Assembly (NCBI GenBank): GCA_034387635.1
Contig: JAOANU010000017.1
Coordinates: 620,001-684,000 of the forward strand
Direction: 5' to 3'
DNA length: 64,000 nt
DNA from: Rhodosporidiobolus odoratus
Lineage: Eukaryota > Basidiomycota > Microbotryomycetes > Sporidiobolales > Sporidiobolaceae
Under the pieces are notes generated by a model. It made no database searches. It had not been told where the DNA came from and saw only the letters and a list, made by a program, of their open reading frames with translations. Positions 10,988 through 20,881 of the stretch are shown here, piece by piece (the stretch's first letter is position 1; the number at the start of each line of letters is the position of its first letter). A program made the translations under genes and the position numbers.

Positions 10988-12472
10988 TCACTTTTCCATA
11001 GCCAACCTCTCCAACTCAACCGGCCTAAGCACCTGAGTCAACCTCGCTAACTTGACCATATCCCTTGTAGCCCTGACCTCATCAAGCTGCCTCGTCAAGA
11101 ACTGGACCGTAGAGCGTAGGTCGGCCTCGCATTGCGGGGCTTTACTTGCCGCACGGGGTAGACTCGGTTCGAGCGCTTCTTCGAGGTTGGTCGTGTCGAG
11201 GGTGTAACACCATAACGGATCAGGGTCGGAGGCGTTGAGGTGGAGGCGGAGTTTGCGGTCGTTGCAGAAGATGCGGATGAGGGCAAGACTAGATGTGGGA
11301 AGGTAGCGCGGGCGGATAATGGTAAGGGTCGAGAAGTTGGGGTGCGAGGTGAGCATAGGGAAGACGTCAGCGACGTTGGGGAGAAGGACGGATGAACCAA
11401 GCCGGAGGTGACTCAGGGAAGGTAGAGAGACTGAAGGGAGGTTGATGGTAATAGGTTTCGTAAAGTTGGCTTCACCGTCCAGCTCGAGTATGCGGAGGGT
11501 TGGCAGGTGGACGTCGGAGAAGGTCGGGCCCACCCAGTCGAGTGGAACATGGTGGTGACCGCCGGAGTTGACGGTGGAGAGGAGCGAGAGTGCTTGGAGA
11601 GTAGACGAAAAGAAGGATGCAAAGGTGATCATTTCTTGGGTTGCAGCGGGGGACTCGATGCGCAAGCGACGCAACGGGGGTAAGCGTGTCGCTGCACCGA
11701 GGGCGGCAATGGCATGTCGAAGGTCCAGCATGTGAGATTCAGGGTCGTGCGCCGAGAGCTTGAGTTCCTCCAGAAAGGGGAGCGCCCAGAGGAATGCGCC
11801 TAACTGCTCGAAGCTGCTATCGTCACACGAGACGCTGACCTTGAGACATTTGAGGTTGCGGAAGTTGGAGGGTGGGCCCAGCAGATCGACGAGACCTTGT
11901 GATGGTTCGAAATCGATATCGTCTAGGCGGAGTGTCGAAATGCGAGACAAGAGGGCGTGAATGCGCGCAAGTAGTTCCGGGGAGTGGAGAAGGAGAAGTG
12001 CAGCAACTGCATCGGGCCGAAGGGTTATAACCTCGAGTTCTGTGAACCCAGCTGAAAAGGCAAGGGTGTCGGTAAGGAGAATGCGGTGCGAGCTGTCGAA
12101 CACGAGATGGGTAAAAAAGGGCGAACGAGGAAAGGCGATGTCTGATCGAAAGAACGTGTTGGCCTGGGAGGCTCTCATAACCTGCAGAACGAGTCGTCAG
12201 CCAAACGAGTACGGGATTGCGTGGGAGGTTTGACATACCTTGAAGCAGAAAGGCGCGCAGATGGTCGACCAGCCCCTAGATGTGCAGGATAACGCGCCGA
12301 GACTGCGGCCGTACAGTCTGCTGGAGTCTAGGTCGACTACGCACGAGGTTCTGAAGAAGGCGTCGTGTAGGCTGAGGTATCGTACACAGGCATGATAACT
12401 CTCGTCCTGCTCGTGACAGAGCTGAGCAATGCGCGACTTGAGCTCGGTGGGTAGGTGATTGATGGTCGGCAT
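10988..12472 (-). CDS. F-box-like, leucine-rich repeat protein
   Basis: Putative substrate adaptor of an SCF ubiquitin ligase. Two exons (12472-12239 and 12181-10988) flank a 57-nt intron with a GTATGT donor and CTGCAG acceptor, giving 475 residues. The N-terminus has the F-box-like pattern LPTELKSRIAQL near residue 7, followed by SLGALSCTSRGW. The rest shows irregular leucine-rich repeats such as LRLDDIDF, LKCLKVSVS and LEELKLSAH. A short helix follows at the C-terminus. The architecture resembles the large F-box/LRR families I know from red yeasts; that is memory, not a search. The substrate cannot be predicted. The start ATG at 12472 precedes the F-box directly. Confidence 0.72.
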
Positions 12473-12860
12473 GACGGCACGTCCTTGTTGTCCGTAAGGC
12501 GTGTATGATTAGCTGCGAGAGAGCCGGTGAGCCCGAACGAGTAAGGCACATTGCGGGTTTCCAGCTATTCACGCACCTTGCACCGCGGTCTCGTCCTAGC
12601 AGGTATAGAAGAAGGCGCTCGACAAGTAGCTGCTGGTCACGTGCAAGTGACCCGCGATAAGGATGAAAGAAGCGTTGAGACTCGATTGGAAATGGGAAAA
12701 GTTGAACGTAATTGACTTCTTTCCTCATTCAGCATTCGACAGTATGAGCGGACACGCACAAGCTGTCCAGTTATCGCGTCCCCTACACCGTACGTCTCGA
12801 CACTCACCCTACTCGCCCCCTCCCGCTTCCTCCACCGTGACCTGAGCGCACTTGAACCTC
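12473..12860. other. Intergenic region upstream of the pseudogene
   Basis: Between the F-box gene start and the first recognisable pseudogene residues. A short run near 12790-12850 reads like the F-box-to-LRR part of such a protein, but is too short and broken to call. Confidence 0.35.
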
Positions 12861-13669
12861 ATGGCAGTCCTGGCGGACAGTGGCAAAGTCACCCCATACC
12901 ACAGCTTGACTTCTCTCGACCTCTCCACCGTTGTCAGCTGCGAGGTCTTCAAGTCCCTGATTGCCTCTTCTTTCAATATTTCAATTCTCTTCGCTCTCTC
13001 ACCATTGCCGTAAGGCGCAAGCCCTTCGAGCTCTCCTCTGTCACCTTTGTAAACTACCTCGCTATCGAGTTCAGCCGTCGCTTCGTCGTGATCAAGACCC
13101 TCAAAACCGCCTCGCCTTCTCTCCGTTTCCTTGAACTACGCGATTCGGACGCCATCGACTGCAACGACACGCAAGAATCGCGTTGGAACTCGAGCTCGGT
13201 CGAAGACAACACGGAAGAAGAGCTTTATGGGTGTGATGATGATGAGGAGTGGGGAGAGCGTAAGGCGGCTTGCGAGAGGAGGAAGGCAAAGGAGGCCAGA
13301 CGCGAGAGTTTCCTTTACCTTCTTTCCCACCTTCGTTCCTCCCTTTGTCGCCTCTCTCTTCCCTTCTACCTCGACCGCTTCGCTCAGCACGCATCCGACA
13401 AGCATGAGGAAATAGACGCGCTCGTCGTCGCCCTTTCTTTGTCCACCTTCTGCCAAACGCTTCGCGTGCTAGACGTGGCGGTCCCGGCGAACGCCGTCAG
13501 GTTCGGGTTCTTAGAAGGTTCGGACAAGGAAGAGAAGGAAGAGTATGCGAGGTAGAGGAGCAGCTTGAGGAAGGCATGCAAGAAGAAGAGGGGAGTATGG
13601 CTGAGCGAGAATACCGAGGGGTGGTGGGAAGCGGGTGATGCGGAGGGACAGCTGCCGAGGAAATTCTGA
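12861..13669 (+). pseudogene. Decayed tandem copy of the LRR gene at 14209
   Basis: Conceptual translation matches the C-terminal ~280 residues of the 14209-15762 product in order. The first block (12861 to about 12990; LDLSTVV, VFKSL) is in one frame. The rest, starting with AVRRKPFELS and LAIEFSRR, is in another frame, so at least one frameshift lies near 12975-13010. An in-frame TAG at 13553-13555 cuts off the end. After it the frame still encodes RGVWLSENTEGWWEA, the counterpart of RGVWLSDRTEGWWEA in the intact gene, up to a stop at 13667-13669. The first ~240 residues of the intact protein have no clear match. A spliced functional gene is unlikely because no donor or acceptor pair repairs both breaks. 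Confidence 0.8.
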
Positions 13670-14208
13670 CTCGGGGCGGATCTTTGATTGAGTGCATAGT
13701 CGCTCGATGGCTGGGCGGTCGAAGCAGAACATGCCGCGCGCGTTTTTCTTCCCGTTTCCCTTTCTCGTTCTATCCGTATCGAGACTGATGAAACACGGCC
13801 CCCTGTTCGTCTCAGTTGTTGGAGCTTCTCAGCTGGCAAAGCAGCGAACGCGAACGGCCAGCGAGCGTTGTCTCGTCTCGCTTTTCTCCTTCCCAATCTT
13901 GACTTTGCCTCGTGCTCAAATCCGGCCGTTGCTGCCGAAAAGCATCACTTAACGCCCTTGTTTGGGCTGTGCTTACAGCCTAGTCACCCTCTTCGTCAGC
14001 ACGTCTGAAGCGTTCGACCTCGCCCTCTTGCTCGCAAGTTACCCCAAACATAGCCGCTCTCGTATCGCAGCATCAGCCACGGGATAGCATCAGGTGAGCA
14101 CAATCGTGTATGGTTAGCCGACCAATGCTAGCTGACACTCGCGCACGTCCTTGTCGCCATTCTTCAAAATTCGCATGAACAGGGTCCACCTACACCATCT
14201 CCCTCACT

Positions 14209-15762
14209 ATGCCGCCCGCCAAGAAGCAGACGTCAGCAAAAGCTAAGAGTATACCGCTGCCGACCGTGTCCAAAGCTTCGCTCCCGCCCGCCATCCGCAC
14301 ACTCATTTACGACAAACTCGACCCCCTCCAAAGAGAGGACTTTCGAGCCCTGCTCGCGCTGTGTAGAATCAGCAAAGCCGACTGCGCCGTCGCTCGTCCT
14401 CTCCTCTATCAACTCGCCATCTGTTACGACAAGCGGGAGGACATCTACCAGAGGAGGTTGAGCGGAGTGCCACTCACGGAGGAGAGCGACGAAGAAGGAT
14501 ATGGTAGTGACGAATCGGATGATGGATCTCCGGAGTACGAGATGACGAACACGGTCGACACTTCCGCCAAGAAAATGCTTTTCAGCCTCGAAAAGTACCC
14601 TCACCTCCAACCCCTCGTTACCAAGTTCTCCTTCTACGGCAAATTCGAGACCTACGGCGCCCTCGTCATTCTCCAACGATTTCTACAGATCTGCCCAAAC
14701 CTCAGCGACATCCGACTTGTGGCTATGAACGGAGGCTCGATCAACCAGGACAAGTACGGCGAATACGACGATGGGTTCCCAGCTATCAAGACGATCATCG
14801 AGCACGAACAACAGATCAAGAGCCTCTTCATTCGCCGTATTTCCCCGATGGGTTCTTTGGAACCCCTCGCCGCTCTTCCCAAACTTTCCAAACTCGAACG
14901 CTTCTCCTTCCACATCGACCGCGACGATTGTTGGGCCGACGTCAGTAGCGGGAGTCGACCCGACACACCCGCCTCTCCCCTCACAACCCTCAACCTGAAC
15001 ACGGTCGTCGAGCCCAAACTGTTCAAATCCCTCACATCGACCTCCCTAACCTCCCTCACCACCCTGACCATCTGCGTCCGCCGTCTCCCTCTCAACCTCT
15101 CCCGCCTAACCTCTCTTACCACTCTCGCCATAGAATTCAACCGCATCAACATCCTCTCCCAAACCCTTGATACCGCTCCTCCCTCCCTTCTCTCCCTCGA
15201 CCTCCGCCGCAACGCATCGCTGGACGTTCACGACGACCGAGAGGATCGCTGGAGTTCGGACGATCCGGATTACGACTCGGATGACGACGATCGCTACGGT
15301 TCGAGCGAGGATGCAGAGTCAAAAAAGGCGAGAATGGAGAGGAAGAAGGTTAAAGATGAGAAAGCAACGAAGGAAGCCAAGGAGAGTACTTTTTCCTACC
15401 TCCTCTCGCATACTCCCACTGCGCTCGATCGACTCTCCTTCTCGTACTACCTCGACCCGGGACTTGTTTACTGGGCTGGCATGAAGAATCAAGAATCCGA
15501 CGCATTGCTCGCCGCGCTTGATTCAACCGAGTTTTGCCCGGTGTTGAGAATCTTGGACGTGGCGGATCCGGCGGAGGAGGATCGAGTAGTCGGTTCTGAC
15601 TATCCAGAACGGAGGAAGGAGGACAAGGAGGAATGGGCGCAGATCAGGAGAAAATTGTGGAAGGCTTGTGAGAAGAGGGGGGTCTGGCTGAGTGACAGGA
15701 CTGAGGGGTGGTGGGAGGCTATTGAGCAGGAAGGGAGGATCCAGAGGGTATTCTCTGCGTAG
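14209..15762 (+). CDS. F-box-like/LRR protein, intact tandem paralogue
   Basis: Single-exon protein of 517 residues. After a Lys-rich start (MPPAKKQTSAKAK) it has an F-box-like helical region around residues 25-75 (SLPPAIRTLIYDKL) and then leucine-rich repeats at about 115-330 (LTTLNLNTVV, LTTLTICVR, LTTLAIEF). An acidic and lysine-rich insert follows at about 345-395, and the conserved tail contains WLSDRTEGWWEA. The 5' leader probably carries an intron (14094-14182, GTGAGC donor, AACAG acceptor). The gene just upstream is a degenerate copy of it. It is probably a ubiquitin-ligase adaptor or another LRR protein; the substrate is unknown. It is convergent with the fusion gene, whose stop lies 96 nt downstream. 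Confidence 0.75.
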   Translation: MPPAKKQTSAKAKSIPLPTVSKASLPPAIRTLIYDKLDPLQREDFRALLALCRISKADCAVARPLLYQLAICYDKREDIYQRRLSGVPLTEESDEEGYGSDESDDGSPEYEMTNTVDTSAKKMLFSLEKYPHLQPLVTKFSFYGKFETYGALVILQRFLQICPNLSDIRLVAMNGGSINQDKYGEYDDGFPAIKTIIEHEQQIKSLFIRRISPMGSLEPLAALPKLSKLERFSFHIDRDDCWADVSSGSRPDTPASPLTTLNLNTVVEPKLFKSLTSTSLTSLTTLTICVRRLPLNLSRLTSLTTLAIEFNRINILSQTLDTAPPSLLSLDLRRNASLDVHDDREDRWSSDDPDYDSDDDDRYGSSEDAESKKARMERKKVKDEKATKEAKESTFSYLLSHTPTALDRLSFSYYLDPGLVYWAGMKNQESDALLAALDSTEFCPVLRILDVADPAEEDRVVGSDYPERRKEDKEEWAQIRRKLWKACEKRGVWLSDRTEGWWEAIEQEGRIQRVFSA

Positions 15763-15860
15763 TGTCACCGTGCGTAGGCAACAATTGTAGCTCTCTTTCT
15801 GCGGATTGCGAAAGCAGAAGCGGAAAAGTGCCCTAGGCTATATACTCTTCGAACGACTAG

Positions 15861-18800
15861 CTACTGCGCCGTCGGCAACTCCCGCCTCAGTTGATCCATC
15901 CCAAACCTCACACCTTCCGCCGCAAAGTCTTGCTTGAAGCACACCTCGCTAGCCCATCCCGTCTTTCCTCCTTCCCGCTTCGGAATCTCGCAGTGGTTGA
16001 TACAGGTATAGATTAGAAGCGAGTCAAAGTCGAGGGTGTCGTCGGAAAGAGAAGGGAGGAGGGTAGAGAGTATCTGCGTCGAGGCAAGGAGAAGCGAATG
16101 TGAGCACCAGGATAGACGGACTTAGACAAGAATCGAACACACTTGGAACTCAATCTTCCGCTCGCCTCGGCACAACTCGCATGTCGGTACCTCTGACGGT
16201 TGGATTTTCCTCGAGCTCGCCCACAAGGGTTGAGGATCTTCGACTCCGGGCAGGCGGTAGAATCTGATTATCCAACATCATGTGTTGTGAGCGGTTGGTA
16301 CTTGACGAGAGGAAAGACAGCGTACCGCATGACCTGCTTCGGCTCCCTCTCGATCCGTTCTTGGAACGCAAGGAACGCAGCGTCTACACCAGGTTTCGTA
16401 TCCGGCTCGTCTGCGTCTTCCGTGCCTTCCTCCAGCTCGCTGATTTGAGCAGTCGAGTCTGCCGCGCAAGGAAAGTAGAGAGAACATCAGAACATCAGCA
16501 GCAAGCCTCTATAGGATGGAGACGAGCTAACGCACCCGGCAAGTAAGATTCTTCCCAAGGTTCCTCCTCCGGTACGACATCCCATTCCTTGAACGGCTTG
16601 ACCACCTTCTCCGATCGCCCATCTAACCCCGTCGCAGCGTCGAGTTTATCCTCCGCCTCCTTCCTCGCTTTCCTCGTCTCCTCAGTATGCGGGAAGAAGT
16701 CGTTTGGACTCGGCATTTGCGTTCGCCAAATTCGGATGGCTTGCTGAGGTCCTTGAGTGGAGAGACAGGAGGGGGTACGGCAGATGAAGAGGTAGAGGCT
16801 TCGGGCAGCAGAGTGAGGGTGAGAGTCGTCTGGGGCGTTGACCTGCGCGGTGTCGATCAACCCGAATGAACGACTCTATTCCTCAGCCGTGGAGAGCAAG
16901 AAGAAGCAGAAAAGGGAAGTCCCATCGAGGCTCGACGCACCTGTAGCAAGAGTCCCATCGTCCTCTTACATGCTCCACATTCCACATCCTCCAATCTCAG
17001 CGCACTCCTCGGATCCAACCATTTCGGCAATCCCCCAACTTTCCCAACCGCATAATCCACATCCCAATCTTGAGGCATAAGTTGCAAGAGTCCAAGTTCA
17101 ACTTCGTCCTCGTCATATCCGTCTCCATCTTCATCCTCGTCATCATTTTCTTCGTCCTCATCCTCATCTTCAGGAAGCGAAGCACCTCCGCGTAACCGCA
17201 AAGGGGCATCGCTATCCTCGCCGCCCTCCTCGTCCACACTCATAGGCGTAGCCGCTCCCGCTCCTGCTCCCTCAGCATCCGGAGCCGCCGCTACCGTGTG
17301 TTCCAGATCGTCTAACACGATATCCTTCACCGTCTCTCCGTCGTCTTCCTCCATTCCCGCTGTCGTGCCGAGGCCGAGAGGGATGTGTTCGATCGTGGCT
17401 TCTGTTGGCGACGGTAGAGTAGGCGCGGATAGCGTTTCCAAAAGAGGAAGGTCCCATGAAGAGACGAGGTGAGCGTGCGAGGGAGGAAGGGACGAGGCGA
17501 AGGAGTAGTTGTCGAGGTGGGCGATGCGCTGCGAGTCATGGCGGAGATCAGTTGAGATACAATAGCTGCGATGGAAGGCGAGGTACGTACTGCGAGATGA
17601 GCTGGCACAGGGGCAAGCTCGGTCTCCACATATACTTTTTGATAGAAGAAGAATGTGGGCCCAGCGTCCATTGATAGGCCGGTGGGGTCTTCGAGAGCGG
17701 ATTCGAGGGTAATCTACGCGTCACAGCCGTAGCCGGGCATTAGAATCGAGTAAGTGCGAAATATACACTCGAGGGCATGGGGTCGAAGGGAGAAAAAGAG
17801 AAAAACGCGACGCACCTCCTCCCTAACCAAATCCACGATCTTCCACCACTTCCCATCCCCCCCTCTGACCACACTCCAAGTGCTCCCACGTCCATTCAAC
17901 CCATTCCTGACCAGAATGGCACAAAGGCGATAAGGACCCACCCTGAACCAATCTCCCGCATTCGCCTCTCCCTCTCCCTCCCCGACGGAAGAAGAGGAGG
18001 AGGAAGAAAAGAGTGAAGCGATCCGCCGATCGAGTGCGGTGAGATCCCCTTCATAAGCGTCCAAAACCCCTTCCAACTCTTTCCCAACTTGCTCCCACCT
18101 CTCCCTCAAAGCCCTCTGTTTTTCCCTCCTTTCATCTGATCCCTCTCCCCCACCTTCCCCCTCCTCCTTTTGCAACACCTCCACCGTCCTCCTCACCAAC
18201 TCTCTAACCTCGCCACCCTCCTTGGTCCACCCAACCTCCCTCCGTCTCCTCTCCAACTCTTCTTTCTCCCCTCGCAGAAGCTCCATATCCCGTCTAGCCT
18301 CTGCAACTCGTTTCCGATTCTTGACGTGATACCTATCCAACCAGATCTCTCCTTCTCCTGCCTCCTTCTCCTGTTCCCCCCCGTTCCCACTACGAGAAGG
18401 TCGAAACGCTTTTCTCTCAATCTTCTTCCCACCTTTTCCACCTCCACCGAAATCGGCTAGAGAAGTGACGACCGGAGTGTAGCGAATCAAATGAAAGAGG
18501 AGTGAAGACGGAGAGTTGGTTAAGAGGTGGAGGGTTGTACTGGCCGGTGAGGTTGAAGTAGGAGGGTAGTGGGTGACTAGGTCTTGATCCAGGAGAGAGT
18601 AGAGGTCTTGTTTGGGTTGTGGAGAAGAGCTGCTGGAGGACGAGGAGGAAGAGGGGGAGGCTTCGAGGCGAAGGTCGATCACCTGGGATTGATCCGCCAA
18701 AAACGCGTCAGCGTGGCGAGTCTTCGATACGTATATGGAGGCAATGACGTACAGCGGCCTGCTCCTGCTGATTCACAAGCAAAGGGGGAAGAGGCGCCCC

Positions 18801-20487
18801 AATATGTTCATCCACCTTAACCGGTCGACCTTCGACGAAGAATCGGCTGAAGAACCGGGCAACCACCAATGTTCATGTCAGTCAGACTTGGCTTGGCTTG
18901 TCGAGAAGGAAAGCGGAGCCAAAGAAAGCAAAGCGTGAACGAGCGTACTTTTGCGCCTGTTTCTCCCATCGCGCAGTCTCTTCTTGCGTCTTGCCTTCTT
19001 CAAGCATCTTACCCACTTCCTCCCCGGCGCTCATGCGAAGATCTTCGACGAGTTGCTCATGAAGTGCTGCGATTCTCAGCTCTCAACGATCAGCCGACAA
19101 GTCCCTCAAGCGCCGGTGCACAGCACCGATCGAGCACGAGCACATGGCAGTACAGAGGGAAGAAGGCAACGCACCCTTGATCCGCCACACCCACTCCCCA
19201 CCTCCTTTCGAGAAATCACTCTCTCTGATCCCAAAGACGCGCGCAACTTCGGCGACATGGAGGAAAGATCGACGAGTGAGGGTCATGAGCGCGAAGAGCC
19301 GTTGCAGGGCAATCAAACCTGCGAAAAAGAAGAAAAAGGCCGATTGGTCCAGGCCGTAGCTCATAGTCTCGCACTCGCAAGGTGACAGAGGGAGGAGAAC
19401 TAAGCAAGCGTACGGTTCTCCCTCTCTTCTGCTTCTCCTCCCACAGCCATCGGCAGTCCTAATCCCATCCCTCCATCTCCACGCCAGTAATCTTTGTAAT
19501 CATCACCGCTCGACACGGACCGTTCAGGGGTACGGTAGGAGAGAATTGCGTTGCGCCAGGTAGGGAGGGCGTAGAGGGACTGGAGGTAGGCGGAGAGGCC
19601 GGATTGGTGAGGTGAGGCGGAGCGGAGGACGGGGGGGCTGCGGGGCGAGGGCACGATGATTCAGTCAGGAATCGAGTTGGGAGAGAGCGGGGAGAACGGG
19701 GACAAAGCGTACACAGAGAGGTCTTCCCTTATCCGCTCTTCGGCCGGTATGGAATCCACCAAGGAAGCGTGTTCCTCCTGATCGGCATCTCCAAGGCTAG
19801 CCATACTCAACGCCATGGCTTTGCTCAAATCATCGTCTCCTCCGGCCTCTGCTTTTGAAGCTTCGAGGGCTCGTTTCAGGTCGTCGTCCCCCGTGTTACC
19901 GCCTGAGGTTGTATCTGAGAGACGCAGGGTGGGGGAAGAGGGAGGGGCGGTGAGGAGTTTCGGGGCGCTAGGGAGGGCTTCTTCTTCCCCTGTAAGGTCG
20001 ATCATGGTCGGTTGCTTCTCTGTCGGTGCATAGATGACTCAGCAGGAACACTGAGAAGGCAGACAGGAAAAAAAGACGCACCATACGGAACCGGCAACTT
20101 CTTTTCCCCCTGACCCGCTTGCGCCGGACTGGTTAGCGGCGCCTCGGCATAAGGTGGTGGATCCCCTCTGGTTCCCTTGCCGATGTTGATGGTACTCGGA
20201 TGAGGCAGTTCGTCGTCTGCTGAAATCAAGGGTGGGATGTCCTCCTCTCTTGCTGCACCGGCGCCGAGTGAGGGTGAAGGGGGAGCGCCTTCCATGATCC
20301 AGGTGACGGCTGCTTCTATGTTGGCATTGAATTTCTGGCGTGCGATACTCTGGATTAGCTGAAAGTGACGAGGAAGCGGGACAGAGGAGAGACTTACAAG
20401 AGCGGCTTGACGGGATTGGGTAGGCTCAAAGCCCATACCAGTGAGGGTGTCGAGCGTTCCTGATTGCGTGTCTGTTAGATACATCAT
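15861..20487 (-). CDS. UBA-UIM pseudo-USP fused to PDCD2/Tsr4 domain
   Basis: Fourteen exons (20487-20398, 20334-20082, 20019-19713, 19637-19414, 19318-19175, 19066-18949, 18846-18753, 18682-17816, 17713-17591, 17528-16941, 16842-16536, 16458-16326, 16263-16143, 16073-15861) join into one frame of 1193 residues; the lengths sum to a multiple of three. Order: UBA (about 12-50, MGFEPTQSRQAAL), two UIMs (about 140-180, DDDLKRALEASKAEA and DDDLSKAMALSMA), and a USP25/28-like fold (about 215-770, LQSLYALP near the start, YRLCAILV and WWKIVDLV near the end). An acidic linker with LRLRGG (850-855) follows, then a PDCD2 domain to the end (GGLPKWLDP, CGACKRTMGLLLQ, CELCRGERKIEFQ). Tsr4/PDCD2 is known as the chaperone of ribosomal protein uS5. 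The USP active-site Cys and His appear replaced. If a separate PDCD2 mRNA exists, internal ATGs at 17354 or 17243 could start it. The N-terminal Met could also lie further upstream. Confidence 0.8.
17184..17201 (-). other. LRLRGG ubiquitin-tail motif in the fusion linker
   Basis: These 18 nt encode Leu-Arg-Leu-Arg-Gly-Gly, identical to the last six residues of ubiquitin, followed by Ala-Ser. It lies between the USP-like part and the acidic N-terminus of the PDCD2 part. No ubiquitin-like fold is visible before it; the preceding ~80 residues are acidic and Ala/Gly/Pro-rich. Confidence 0.9.
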
Positions 20488-20881
20488 CTTTACAGTGTGT
20501 AGCGAGAGCAAGAGCGGAGAGATGCAACTTGAGCAGGAGAACATGAGCACACATCTCCGTCCAAATTCCGCTGTTATTTCGCCATACTGCAGAGAAGTCC
20601 AATGCACTCTAGACAGCTCCCTGTGCTGACTTGAACCTCCGAGGTTGAGTACAGCTGCTCAAGCGATTTTTCAACAAGTTTTCTGACGGTACGTCCTCGA
20701 CCGCGCTAGGCTTGCAGTGAGCCTCAGCAGGGCGTGTCTTTTGTCCCAAAGAGACTAGCAGACGCGTCAGACAGTCGATTAAGGAAGCTAGGTTGACAAA
20801 GTGATTGTCGTTCAACATTCCTGCTTTCCCTTCCTCTCGCATCTCTTGGCTCACACTCAGTACTAGCTGCACAGATCAGCC
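20488..20881. other. Bidirectional promoter region
   Basis: Region between the divergent fusion gene and the kelch gene. Part of it may be 5' leader or an extra upstream exon of the fusion gene, whose frame remains open to about 20607. No conserved element is recognised. Confidence 0.45.

Noticed and set aside
15861..20487. Annotating this stretch as two ordinary genes, a USP and PDCD2
   Set aside because: No stop codon or phase break lies between them and the acidic PDCD2 N-terminus is in frame. A separate internal start (17354 or 17243) remains possible and is noted as the alternative.
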